Of a stretch of DNA of 64,000 nt, positions 49,898 through 59,032 are shown one piece after another (position 1 is the stretch's first letter; every line of letters begins with the position of its first letter). The stretch spans positions 1,984,001 to 2,048,000 of the forward strand of contig OZ244836.1 in NCBI GenBank assembly GCA_965220645.1. Reading direction: 5' to 3'. Origin of the DNA: Aldehydirespirator sp965220645. GTDB taxonomy: Bacteria; Actinomycetota; Acidimicrobiia; Acidimicrobiales; Aldehydirespiratoraceae. The notes under the pieces were generated by a model that did no database searches, was not told the origin of the DNA, and saw nothing but the letters and a program-made list of their open reading frames with translations. The translations under genes were made by a program, and so were the position numbers.

Positions 49898-49917
49898 GCG
49901 CAGCGAACAGGAGCGGG
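49836..49917 (+). repeat. Dispersed ~39-bp repeat, copies B and C in tandem at the mfd 3' end
   Basis: Copy B spans 49836-49874 and copy C 49879-49917, period 43 bp. Both begin GGGCCCGAGCGGCCC and contain GTGAGCG(C/A)... GCGAACAGGAGCGGG, differing at one inner base. The TGA within copy C (CCGTGAGCG) is the mfd stop. Related copies are in nrdJ (20380) and after ppx (59964). Confidence 0.85.
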
Positions 49918-49952
49918 AGCTACACCTCGGGTGGCGATAGGGTTCGGACCTC

Positions 49953-50897
49953 GTGAGCCTTGTTCGCCCCGTTGCAGCCGTCGGCGCCGCCGTGGCGACG
50001 GTCTTGATCCTGGGAACCGGCTGCGGAGCTTCCGTCGACGTGGCCGCGGAGGTGGCCGGGGCCGAGTACACGGTCGACGACTTGAACGACTACCTGGCAA
50101 CCACGGATCCCGACAGCACCGCCCGGGCGCCGCGCGAGGCCGCGGCCGCCTGGCTCAGCGACTGGGTGTTCTTCGCGGCCGTCGAGTTGGAGCTGGCTGA
50201 GCGGGGAGTGGCGGTGTCCAACGCCCATGAGGCTCAGGCTGTCACCGACTTGACCCAGGCCGACCCCTCCTTCGTTCCCGGCGCCGGCGGCGGAGATGTC
50301 GCCGTCCATCAGCGAGCGGTGGTTCTGGCCGCCCTGGAGTGGGTTGAGGACCAGGTGCCCGCCCCGGCGGTCGCCGAGCCGCTGCGTCATCTCTGTTCCC
50401 GTCACATCCTCGTCGCCTCCCAAGCGGAGGCCGACGGGGTCCTGGCCCTCCTCGACGCCGGAGAGGACTTCGGGTTCCTGGCCGTCGAGCTTTCCCAGGA
50501 TCCCGGCAGTGGCTCGCTGGGCGGGGATCTCGGGTGCGTTGTCGAGGGCTCCTTCGTGGCTCCCTTCGAGGTGGCCGCCTACGCCGCTGAGCCCGGCGAG
50601 GTGGTGGTGGCGGAGTCCCAGTTCGGCTTCCACGTGATCGACGTGATCAGCTCCGGCCCGGCCACCGCCGACAACCATCCCCAGATCGACGCCGAGCAAC
50701 TGGCCTTCATGGCCGAGGACGCGGAATTGGCGGCATCCGAGCGGGCCCAGACCGCGGTGCAGGACCAGCGCCAGCAGGCGCTGGTCGAACTGCAGGAGAC
50801 TGTCGTGGAGGTCTACGCATCGCAGGTTCGGATCGATGATCGTTACGGGCACTGGGATCCCGAGCAGTTCCGGGTGGTCCTGGAGCCGGTCGGCTGA
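49953..50897 (+). CDS. PpiC-type peptidyl-prolyl isomerase lipoprotein (SurA/PrsA-like)
   Basis: 314 aa. A lipoprotein signal with lipobox LILGTGC (Cys 24), an N-terminal helical chaperone region, a parvulin domain around residues 145-235 (LCSRHILVASQAEADGVLALL; ELSQDPGSGSLGGDLGCV; SQFGFHVIDVI) and a C-terminal helix. It probably folds exported proteins at the outer face of the membrane. TAGGGT (49938-49943) ends 9 nt before the GTG start. It lies between mfd and mazG, the place where mycobacteria carry other genes. Confidence 0.85.
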   Translation: MSLVRPVAAVGAAVATVLILGTGCGASVDVAAEVAGAEYTVDDLNDYLATTDPDSTARAPREAAAAWLSDWVFFAAVELELAERGVAVSNAHEAQAVTDLTQADPSFVPGAGGGDVAVHQRAVVLAALEWVEDQVPAPAVAEPLRHLCSRHILVASQAEADGVLALLDAGEDFGFLAVELSQDPGSGSLGGDLGCVVEGSFVAPFEVAAYAAEPGEVVVAESQFGFHVIDVISSGPATADNHPQIDAEQLAFMAEDAELAASERAQTAVQDQRQQALVELQETVVEVYASQVRIDDRYGHWDPEQFRVVLEPVG

Positions 50898-50905
50898 CGG
50901 GGTTC

Positions 50906-51697
50906 GTGCGAGTGCCCGACGACGCTGGCGACGACCGCACTGACGACGGGCTGGGCGCCGGGCTGGACGACGACCTGCACACCGCGCTCGGTCGTCTCGA
51001 CGAGTTGGTCCGAACCCTGCGCGAGCAGTGCCCGTGGGACCGCGAGCAGACACACTTGAGCCTTCGGCGGTACCTGCTGGAGGAGACCTACGAGGCGCTT
51101 GACGCCCTGGATGCTCGGACCGGCTCCGACACCGACGGTGGCGGCGACGTCGATGGCAGTCACATAGAAGATCTGGATCGGCACTTGTGCGAGGAACTCG
51201 GCGACCTGCTGTACCAGGTGTGGTTCCAGGCCCATCTGGCCTCCGAGCGGGACGCGTTCGGCATCGCGGACGTAGCCCGGGAGGTTCGCAGCAAGCTGGT
51301 GGCCCGCCACCCCCATGTCTTCGGGGACGTGGAGGCCCGCGATGCCGATGCCGTGCGGGCCAATTGGGACGCCATCAAGCTCAAGGAGAAGGGGCGGGAC
51401 TCGGTGATGGACGGCATACCGCGCACGCTGCCCGCACTGCTGCGGGCGGTCAAGGTGCAGAAGCGTGCCGCCGCCGCCGGGCTCCTCACCGATGACTGGC
51501 ACGGGCACGATTTCGCCGAGACGGAGCGGGCTCTGGCGGAGTTTCGCAACGACCGGTGCGAGCAGAGCTTCGGCGAGATGCTGATGGCCGCGGTGGAGCT
51601 GGGCCGACGCCTCAAGGTCGATCCTGAGGATGCGCTGAGGTCCGCCACCGACCGTGCCGAGCGCCGCTATCGCGCACTGGAGCAAGACCCCGGCTAG
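50906..51697 (+). CDS. mazG: Nucleoside triphosphate pyrophosphohydrolase MazG
   Basis: 263 aa. All-alpha NTP pyrophosphatase with the metal motifs EExxE (YLLEETYEALDAL) and ExxD (CEELGDLLYQV) in the first domain. The segment CPWDREQTHLSLRRYLLEE is diagnostic. GDVEARDADAVRANWDAIK and KRAAAAGLLTDDW follow. The second MazG domain is shorter than in E. coli. It starts at GTG 50906, 8 bp after the PpiC gene, and precedes eno as in mycobacteria. Confidence 0.92.
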   Translation: MRVPDDAGDDRTDDGLGAGLDDDLHTALGRLDELVRTLREQCPWDREQTHLSLRRYLLEETYEALDALDARTGSDTDGGGDVDGSHIEDLDRHLCEELGDLLYQVWFQAHLASERDAFGIADVAREVRSKLVARHPHVFGDVEARDADAVRANWDAIKLKEKGRDSVMDGIPRTLPALLRAVKVQKRAAAAGLLTDDWHGHDFAETERALAEFRNDRCEQSFGEMLMAAVELGRRLKVDPEDALRSATDRAERRYRALEQDPG

Positions 51698-51700
51698 GAT
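51695..51700 (+). promoter_or_regulatory. Candidate eno -10 element
   Basis: TAGGAT overlaps the mazG stop codon and would give a ~98-nt eno leader with a GGAGGT site (51793-51798). Within the leader a 20-codon Arg-rich ORF (51756-51818) overlaps the eno start by 14 nt; its significance is uncertain. Confidence 0.4.
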
Positions 51701-51804
51701 TTCTGTTCGCACCGACGGACGCCGAGGGACTCAAGCGGAGCGGCGCCCAATCGTGATGTCGAGCCGAGCACGGCGCGGCGTCGCCAACGACCGGAGGTTC
51801 GCCG

Positions 51805-53090
<1,286 letters not shown>

Positions 53091-53094
<4 letters not shown>

Positions 53095-53402
53095 GGTCGG
53101 CCTGGTGGCACCGCGGGTTGCTGGTGGGTCTGGCGGTGGCCATGGTGGCGGCAGCCTTGCTGTTGGGAGCGTCGTCGGTGCGTACCTGGATGGACCAGAA
53201 CGCCCAGCAAGAGGAGGCCGAGAGTGTCGCGGCCGAGCTCGACACCCGCATCGCCGATCTCGAGGGCGAGGTCGCCAGGCGAACCAGCGAAGGCGGGGTG
53301 CGGCGCGAGGCGCTGTGTTTCGGACCCTATGTCGATCCCGGGACCGAGGTCTACGCCGTGATGGGCCTGGAGGGCTGCGTATCGCAGCCGCAGGACCGGT
53401 AG
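53091..53402 (+). CDS. FtsB/DivIC-family septum formation initiator
   Basis: 103 aa. A short cytoplasmic N-terminus, one transmembrane helix (GLLVGLAVAMVAAALLLGA), then an extracytoplasmic coiled coil (QQEEAESVAAELDTRIADLEGEVARR) and a short C-terminal domain. FtsB homologues lie directly after eno in many bacteria; they bridge FtsL and FtsQ in the divisome. GTGA overlap with eno. Two cysteines (CFGPY, LEGC) in the exported part are unusual. Confidence 0.82.
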
Positions 53403-53421
53403 AGGGAAGGCGGAGGAACCC

Positions 53422-53826
53422 ATGCCGGCTCATCGGTATGACCTCAAGGTTCGCTTCTACGAACTCGACCCCTACGGGCATCTCAACCACTCGGCGTACA
53501 TCCAGTTCTTCGAGACCGGGCGGGTGGAGCTCCTGGAGGAGATCGGGCTCGACCTGGAGTCGTTCGCAGCTCGGGGTTACCGGTTTGTGGTGACCCGCAT
53601 CCACACGTCGTTCGATCGCCCGGTGCACGCCGGCGACACGGTGACGGTGGAGACAGAGGTCGTGGAGTTGCGGCGGGCCTCGTCGACGTGGCGACAGCGC
53701 CTGGTGCGTGACACCGAAGTGGTGGCCCGCCAGGAGCTGCGCGCCGCCATCACCGACAACGACGGCAAGCCGGTGCGGGCTCCCGAGGACCTGGCCGACG
53801 CCCTGGCCCCCTACTTCGTGAGCTAG
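53422..53826 (+). CDS. Acyl-CoA thioesterase, 4-hydroxybenzoyl-CoA thioesterase/YbgC-like hotdog
   Basis: 134 aa, single hotdog fold. FYELDPYGHLNHSAYIQFFETGRVELLEE is the active-site segment (Asp in ELDPYGH and the H-N pattern). RIHTSFDRPVHAGDTVTVET follows. GGAGG precedes the ATG. The substrate cannot be predicted. It is the first gene of the six-gene segment that separates ftsB from DUF501, and could be either part of that insertion or an independent gene. Confidence 0.82.
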   Translation: MPAHRYDLKVRFYELDPYGHLNHSAYIQFFETGRVELLEEIGLDLESFAARGYRFVVTRIHTSFDRPVHAGDTVTVETEVVELRRASSTWRQRLVRDTEVVARQELRAAITDNDGKPVRAPEDLADALAPYFVS

Positions 53827-53852
53827 AGCCAAACGGCTCTATGCTCGGTCGG

Positions 53853-54782
53853 ATGGCAGCTGCCGACCTGCGCTCCGTGACGTGCGTGGACGACGTATGG
53901 CAGGGACTCCGCGACAACGCCTACCTGCCCGACGAGGCGCTGGCCACCGCCGTGTACCTGGCGCTGCGCCTGCAGCGCCCGCTGCTGCTGGAGGGCGAGC
54001 CCGGCGTGGGCAAGACCGAGGTGGCCAAGGTGATCGCCGACTGGGGTGGCGGGCGGCTCATCCGGCTGCAGTGCTACGAGGGCATCGACGCCTCCCAGGC
54101 CGTCTACGAGTGGGACTACGCGCGCCAGTTGATGCACCTCCGCACGATGGAGGCCACCGGGAGGGCCCACGGCGCCGACGAGGCCAGCCTGGCCGACGAG
54201 CTCTACAGCGAGCGGTTTCTCGTGCGCCGGCCGCTTCTCGAGGCGATCGAGGCCGGCGACGGCCCTCCTCCCGTGCTGCTTGTCGACGAGGTGGACCGCT
54301 CAGACGACGAGTTCGAGGCCTTCCTGCTCGAGGTGCTGTCGGACTACTCGATAACCATCCCAGAGGTCGGCACCTTCGCGGCCGTCGATCCGCCGGTCGT
54401 GGTCATCACCTCCAACCGCACCCGAGACGTGCACGACGCCCTCAAGCGTCGTTGCCTGTACCACTGGGTGTCGCATCCCGGCGCACAGCGGGAGGCGGAG
54501 ATCATCCGGCTGCGGGCGCCGGAGGTGGCCGACACTCTGGCCCATCAGGTGGCTCACGCCGCAGCCGCGATCCGCGAGGTCGGCCTGTACAAGCCGCCCG
54601 GAGTGGCCGAGACGATCGACTGGGCCCGCGCTCTGAGCCTCCTCGGCGGAGCCAAGCTTGATCTGGCCAACGCGTCAGCAACCTTGGGCGCCCTGCTGAA
54701 GTACCGCGAGGACCGCGACCGGGTCATCGAGCACGACCTGGCCGCCATCGTGGGCGAGGCAGCCGCCGCCCACAGCACATGA
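53853..54782 (+). CDS. MoxR-type AAA+ ATPase (CoxD-like)
   Basis: 309 aa. MoxR-family ATPase: Walker A GEPGVGKTE, CYEGIDASQAVYEWDYARQL, Walker B VLLVDEVDRSD, sensor 1 ITSNRTRD and a CLYHWVSHP segment. With the VWA protein encoded next it fits the CoxD/CoxE pair that matures molybdenum-copper CO dehydrogenase-type enzymes. The start is ATG 53853: TATGCT (53840-53845) ends 7 nt before it, and the earlier ATG at 53841 is part of that hexamer. A promoter here makes the segment a separate transcription unit. Confidence 0.88.
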   Translation: MAAADLRSVTCVDDVWQGLRDNAYLPDEALATAVYLALRLQRPLLLEGEPGVGKTEVAKVIADWGGGRLIRLQCYEGIDASQAVYEWDYARQLMHLRTMEATGRAHGADEASLADELYSERFLVRRPLLEAIEAGDGPPPVLLVDEVDRSDDEFEAFLLEVLSDYSITIPEVGTFAAVDPPVVVITSNRTRDVHDALKRRCLYHWVSHPGAQREAEIIRLRAPEVADTLAHQVAHAAAAIREVGLYKPPGVAETIDWARALSLLGGAKLDLANASATLGALLKYREDRDRVIEHDLAAIVGEAAAAHST

Positions 54783-56002
54783 GCCAGCGGGGCGGCCCGG
54801 CCCGGGAGCCGGGCCCCGGCGGTGCCGACCCGATCGACGTGGCGGTGGGTTTCGCGTGCGCCCTGCGCCGGGCCGGCCTCGAGGTGTCGCTCACCTCGGC
54901 CCTGCTGTACTCGGAGGCACTGTCGGTGTGCGACGTCAGCAGCCGGTCGTCGCTCTACTGGGCCGGCCGGTGCGCGCTGGTTCACCGCTTCGAGGACGTC
55001 GGCGTGTACGACGCGATCTTCGGCGCCTACTGGCTGGGCGCGCCTCTGGCCACGACTTCGGCGACCGCCGCGTTGAGCGTCCCGGTGATCCTGCAGGTCG
55101 ACGACGCGGGCGACGACGCCTCCGATGAGGAGGAGCCCGGCCGCGACTCCGATGTGATCACCGTCCGCTACAGCGCCACCGAGACCCTCGCCGCCAAGGA
55201 CTTCGCCGATTACACCGACGACGAGCTGAAGGAGGCGCGCCGGCTGATGGAGCGGCTCAGGTTCTGCGGCCCGACCCGGCCCAGCCGCCGGCTCGAGTCG
55301 ACGCGGTCGTGCCGGGGCCGTCTGGACGTGCGGCGCACGGTCCGTGCCGCCATGCGCTCGGGGGGCGAGCCCATGCGCATGCACCGGCGCGTCAGCGGGC
55401 GCAGGCCCCGGCGCCTGGTGCTGCTGCTGGATGTGTCCGGGTCGATGGAGCGCTACGCCCGTGCTCTGTTGCGCCTGGTCCACGCTGCGGTCGCGGGCCG
55501 CAGCCGCGTGGAGGCCTTCGCTCTCGGCACCCGGCTCACCCGGTTGACGCGGGAGCTGTCGTCGCGCGATCCCGACCGGGCCTTGCGGGCTGCGTCGGCC
55601 GCGGTGCCCGATTGGAGCGGTGGGACCCGCCTCGGATCGGGTCTGCGGGCCTTCAACGACGAATGGGGATGCCGGGGGATGGCCCGCGGCGCGGTGGTGG
55701 TGATCCTGTCCGATGGCTGGGACCGGGGCGACCCAGCCGAGATGTCCGAGCAGATGCAGCGCCTCCGCAGGGTTGCCAACCGGGTGGTGTGGGTCAATCC
55801 CCTCAAGGCGTCGCCGGGGTATGCCCCTCTGGCGCGGGGGATGGCTGCGGCCCTGCCCTTCGTGGACGACTTTGTGGAGGGGCACAACCTGGAGTCGCTG
55901 GAACGGCTGGCCGAGCTCGTCCTTACCGAGACGAGCGGAGGTTCGCGGCCGCGCCGCCATGACCCCGTCGCGGGAGCGGCACTTGTAGGAACAGGGCCGT
56001 GA
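54779..56002 (+). CDS. von Willebrand factor A domain protein (CoxE-like)
   Basis: 407 aa. An N-terminal helical CoxE region (DVAVGFACALRRAGLEVSLTSALLYSEAL; SLYWAGRCALVHR) and a C-terminal VWA domain with the MIDAS motif LLLDVSGSMERYA and the later SGGTRLGSGL and ILSDGWDRGD. VWA/MoxR pairs act as metal-insertion or protein-remodelling chaperones. An acidic region (DDAGDDASDEEEPGRD) lies in the middle. ATGA overlap with moxR and GTGA overlap with the next gene show tight coupling. Confidence 0.87.
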   Translation: MSQRGGPAREPGPGGADPIDVAVGFACALRRAGLEVSLTSALLYSEALSVCDVSSRSSLYWAGRCALVHRFEDVGVYDAIFGAYWLGAPLATTSATAALSVPVILQVDDAGDDASDEEEPGRDSDVITVRYSATETLAAKDFADYTDDELKEARRLMERLRFCGPTRPSRRLESTRSCRGRLDVRRTVRAAMRSGGEPMRMHRRVSGRRPRRLVLLLDVSGSMERYARALLRLVHAAVAGRSRVEAFALGTRLTRLTRELSSRDPDRALRAASAAVPDWSGGTRLGSGLRAFNDEWGCRGMARGAVVVILSDGWDRGDPAEMSEQMQRLRRVANRVVWVNPLKASPGYAPLARGMAAALPFVDDFVEGHNLESLERLAELVLTETSGGSRPRRHDPVAGAALVGTGP

Positions 56003-57114
56003 AGGAGATCCTCTCCGACCTGGATCGCTGGCGGTCGGCCGGCGAGCGGGCTGCGGTGGCCCGCGTCGTCGACCTAGAGGGCTCAGGGCCGCGCTCGCCG
56101 GGTGCAGCCATGGCCGTCACGGTTGAGGGCGAGGTGGTCGGCTCGGTGTCGGGCGGTTGCGTGGAGGGCGCGGTGGTCACCGAGTCCCTGGAGGTGATTG
56201 CGGCCGGCGACCGACGCATCGTCACCTTCGGCTACAGCGACGACGAAGCCTTCGCGGTCGGGCTCACCTGCGGCGGGACCATCCATCTGTTCGTGGAGCC
56301 TTTGGAGTGGGGACCGGTCCATGACGAGTTGAGAGCGGATCTCGCGGCGGAGTCCCCTGCGGCCCTGGCCACCGTGGTCGGGGGCCCGGGTACGGGGGCC
56401 AAGATGCTGGTGCGCCCGGAGGGCTCGGAGACGGTCGGCTCGCTGGGCTCGCCCGGCCTCGATCGAGCCGTGCAGCGCGACGCGCGCGGCGAGCTGGTCG
56501 CGGGCCGTTCCGGCCTGCGCGGCTACTCCGAGCGGGGCGAGTACTACGAGCAGGGCGAGACCTGTGGCGAGGAGGTGTCGGTGTTCGTGGAGTCGTTCGC
56601 GCCCCCGCCCCGGATGCTGATCTTCGGCGCGGTCGACTTCACTGCGGCGTTGGCCAGAGTGGCCAAGGTGCTCGGCTACCGGGTCACTGTGTGCGACGCC
56701 CGGTCGGTGTTCGCCACCTCCAAGCGATTCCCGATGGCCGACGAGGTGGTGGTCTCATGGCCTGACCGGCTGCTCGGCGAGGTCGGGGCACAGCTGGGCC
56801 CGCGCGACGCGGTGTGCGTGCTTACCCACGACGCCAAGTTCGACGTGCCGGCCATCGCCTCGGCGCTCGTCACCGATGTCGGCTACATCGGGGTCATGGG
56901 CAGCCGCCGCACCCACGACGACCGCACCCGGCGCCTGGTCGAGGCCGGCGTGACGGACGAGCAGATGGCTCGCCTGCGCTCACCCATCGGGCTCGACATC
57001 GGGGCAGCCACCCCTGAGGAGACCGCCGTCTCCATCGTCTCGGAGATCATCTCGCTGCGCACCGGTCGCCAGGCTCGAGCCCTGTCTGCCACTATCGGCC
57101 CGATCCACGACTGA
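55999..57114 (+). CDS. XdhC/CoxF-family molybdenum-cofactor maturation protein
   Basis: 371 aa. The N-terminal XdhC_CoxI domain (GSGPRSPGAAMAV; GSVSGGCVEGAVV; GLTCGGTIHLFVEP) and a C-terminal Rossmann domain (RMLIFGAVDFTAALARVAKVLGYRVTVCDAR; VLTHDAKFDVPAIASALV; YIGVMGSRRTHDDR). In characterised systems XdhC binds molybdenum cofactor, supports its sulfuration and delivers it to xanthine dehydrogenase-type enzymes. It overlaps the VWA gene by 4 bp. Likely client: the large subunit encoded at 40553-42859. Confidence 0.9.
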   Translation: MKEILSDLDRWRSAGERAAVARVVDLEGSGPRSPGAAMAVTVEGEVVGSVSGGCVEGAVVTESLEVIAAGDRRIVTFGYSDDEAFAVGLTCGGTIHLFVEPLEWGPVHDELRADLAAESPAALATVVGGPGTGAKMLVRPEGSETVGSLGSPGLDRAVQRDARGELVAGRSGLRGYSERGEYYEQGETCGEEVSVFVESFAPPPRMLIFGAVDFTAALARVAKVLGYRVTVCDARSVFATSKRFPMADEVVVSWPDRLLGEVGAQLGPRDAVCVLTHDAKFDVPAIASALVTDVGYIGVMGSRRTHDDRTRRLVEAGVTDEQMARLRSPIGLDIGAATPEETAVSIVSEIISLRTGRQARALSATIGPIHD

Positions 57115-57151
57115 TCACCGCTCATCCCGGCCCGTCAGGCAGACTGGCAGC

Positions 57152-57739
57152 GTGAGGGATGAATGCGCCGAGGGCCGGAGGCTGGGGGTGGCCGCCGTGG
57201 TGCTGGCCGCAGGAGCCGGCGTCCGCTTCGCCGGAGACCGCCACAAGCTGCTGTGCGAGGTGGGTGGCGTGCCGTTGGTGCGACGGGCCGTGGACGCGGC
57301 GCTGGCCGCCGATCTCGACGAGACCATCGTGGTGATGGGTGCCGTCGACCTGCTGGAGGTGCTGCCCGACGAGGTGACGGTGCTGCAGAACGAGGCCTGG
57401 GAGCAGGGTCAGGCCACATCGCTGGCCGCGGCAATCGGCTACGCGGGCTCTCGCGGCCACCGGGCGGTGGTGTTCGGATGCGGAGACCAGCCTGGGGTGC
57501 CGGCGGAGGCCTGGTCCGCGGTGGCCGAGGCCGACTGCGATCTCGCGGTGGCCGACTTCGGCGGCACCCGGCGGCCTCCGGTCCGGATCGGCGCCGCGCT
57601 TTGGAGCCACCTGCCTCTCACTGGCGACGAGGGCGGACGCGTGCTGATGCGCCGCAGACCCGAACTGGTGCGGGCGATACCCTGCGAGGGGAACCCCGAC
57701 GACATCGACACCCTGGAGGACCTGCGCACATGGAACTGA
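57152..57739 (+). CDS. MobA/MocA-like nucleotidyltransferase
   Basis: 195 aa. NTP-transferase fold: VVLAAGAGVRFAGDRHKLL (the nucleotide loop, usually LAAGxGxRxGxxK), VFGCGDQPGV and a C-terminal NPDDIDTLEDL. MocA-type enzymes add CMP to molybdopterin cofactor to give the dinucleotide used by CoxL/XDH-family enzymes, which suits the neighbours xdhC and coxG. The GTG start lies 37 bp after xdhC. The ending overlaps coxG by 10 bp. Confidence 0.85.
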   Translation: MRDECAEGRRLGVAAVVLAAGAGVRFAGDRHKLLCEVGGVPLVRRAVDAALAADLDETIVVMGAVDLLEVLPDEVTVLQNEAWEQGQATSLAAAIGYAGSRGHRAVVFGCGDQPGVPAEAWSAVAEADCDLAVADFGGTRRPPVRIGAALWSHLPLTGDEGGRVLMRRRPELVRAIPCEGNPDDIDTLEDLRTWN

Positions 57740-58401
57740 CAGACTCATTCGAGGTAGGCCATCCGATCGGCGCCGTGTGGGAGGTCCTCACCGATGTGGA
57801 GCGGATCGCGCCGTGCCTGCCGGGCGCGCAGCTCACCGGCAACGACGGCGACGTCTACGAGGGCCTGGTCAAGGTCAAGGTCGGACCCATCACATCGCAA
57901 TACAAGGGCAAGGCCTCCTTCACCGAGCGTGACGACGACGCCCACTGGCTGTTGATGTCGGCCAGTGGTCGCGACACCCGTGGCGCGGGGAACGCATCAG
58001 CTGAGATCACCGTGGCGCTCGAGGCCGTGAGCGAGGCGTCCACCAAGGTGAGTGTCCACACCGACCTGACCATCACCGGCAAGGTCGCGCAGTTCGGTCG
58101 AGGGGTGCTGGCCGACATCAGCCGCAAGCTGATGGGGCAGTTCGCCGACAACCTGGCCGCGCTGGTCGCTGCCGATGTCGCCTCCGACGAGTCCCCGGCG
58201 ACTTCGGACGCGGAAGCCTCAGCGGATCCCGACACCGAAGCTGCCGTTGACGAGCCGGCACCGGCCTCGGAGCCTGCTGCCGAGGTGGAGGCCGTCGATC
58301 TTCTGGAAGTGGCCGGAGCTCCGGTGCTGAAGCGCCTGGTGCCGGTGATCCTCGCGGTCATCGTGGTCGTGATCGTGGTCATCATCGCCCTGGCCGCCTA
58401 G
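57730..58401 (+). CDS. CoxG-family SRPBCC protein with C-terminal membrane anchor
   Basis: 223 aa. Residues 1-145 form a CoxG/SRPBCC domain (ELTDSFEVGHPIGAVWEVLTDVERIAPCLPGA; KVKVGPITSQYKGKASF; GKVAQFGRGVLADISRKLM). An acidic Ala/Glu/Pro linker follows, and a C-terminal transmembrane helix (LVPVILAVIVVVIVVIIALAA) would anchor it facing the cytoplasm. CoxG anchors CO dehydrogenase to the membrane in Oligotropha. This suggests that the molybdenum hydroxylase works at the membrane and feeds a quinone (inference). Confidence 0.88.
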   Translation: MELTDSFEVGHPIGAVWEVLTDVERIAPCLPGAQLTGNDGDVYEGLVKVKVGPITSQYKGKASFTERDDDAHWLLMSASGRDTRGAGNASAEITVALEAVSEASTKVSVHTDLTITGKVAQFGRGVLADISRKLMGQFADNLAALVAADVASDESPATSDAEASADPDTEAAVDEPAPASEPAAEVEAVDLLEVAGAPVLKRLVPVILAVIVVVIVVIIALAA

Positions 58402-58444
58402 TGGTCCGTCGCGGAGTTGATTGGGGCGCTCGGAGTGGCGCCAA

Positions 58445-58476
58445 GCTGGGGATTTGGCCTTCCACGCTGCCCCAGC
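58445..58476 (+). terminator. Candidate hairpin after coxG
   Basis: GCTGGGG (58445-58451) pairs with CCCCAGC (58470-58476) across an 18-nt loop, in the 103-bp coxG-DUF501 gap. No U-tract. It would separate the inserted maturation genes from the DUF501-ppx pair. Confidence 0.35.
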
Positions 58477-58504
58477 CATTTGGACGACACAGCACTAGAC
58501 AGCC

Positions 58505-59032
58505 GTGACAGCCGGGCCTGATCACGCCGCTCGGGCGTCTACAGACGGCGCGGTGGCGGGCTGCGGCAGGGACGATCACAATCAGGTCGCCCTGCTCCTG
58601 GGGCGCGAGCCCGCGGGGGACTTCGAGGTGGTGGTGCGGAACTGTTCGGGCGCACCCGCCGTCATCCGCAACGCCCCGATCCTTGCTGACGGTCGGCCCA
58701 TGCCCACCCGGTACTGGCTCGTCGATGAGCAGTTGCGCCGGCTGGTCGGGCGCCTGGAGTCCGAGGGCGGAGTCCGCGCCGCCGAGGCTGCGGTAGACGC
58801 TGCGGACTTGGCCGCCGCCCATGTCCGCTACGCCGTCGAGCGTGAAGCGGCCATCCCGGCGGGCCACTCTGGGCCCAAGCCCTCGGCCGGCGTGGGCGGC
58901 ACCCGCCGCGGCGTGAAGTGCCTCCACGCCCACTACGCCTGGCACTTGGCCGGAGGCGACGACCCGGTCGGACGCTGGGTGGCGGAGCGGTTGGGACCGG
59001 AAGCGGCCGAGCTGGTGCCGAGGATGCCGTGA
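58505..59032 (+). CDS. DUF501 domain protein
   Basis: 175 aa. The DUF501 pattern is visible: QVALLLGREPAGDFEVVVRN, PMPTRYWLVDEQLRRLVGRLESEGGV and a CxH-type ending GVKCLHAHYAWHLAGGDDPVGRWV. The function is unknown. In mycobacteria it lies between the FtsB homologue and ppx2 after eno; here the downstream partner is kept. The start may be later than GTG 58505 (GTG 58553 is in frame). The stop overlaps the start of ppx. Confidence 0.82.
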   Translation: MTAGPDHAARASTDGAVAGCGRDDHNQVALLLGREPAGDFEVVVRNCSGAPAVIRNAPILADGRPMPTRYWLVDEQLRRLVGRLESEGGVRAAEAAVDAADLAAAHVRYAVEREAAIPAGHSGPKPSAGVGGTRRGVKCLHAHYAWHLAGGDDPVGRWVAERLGPEAAELVPRMP

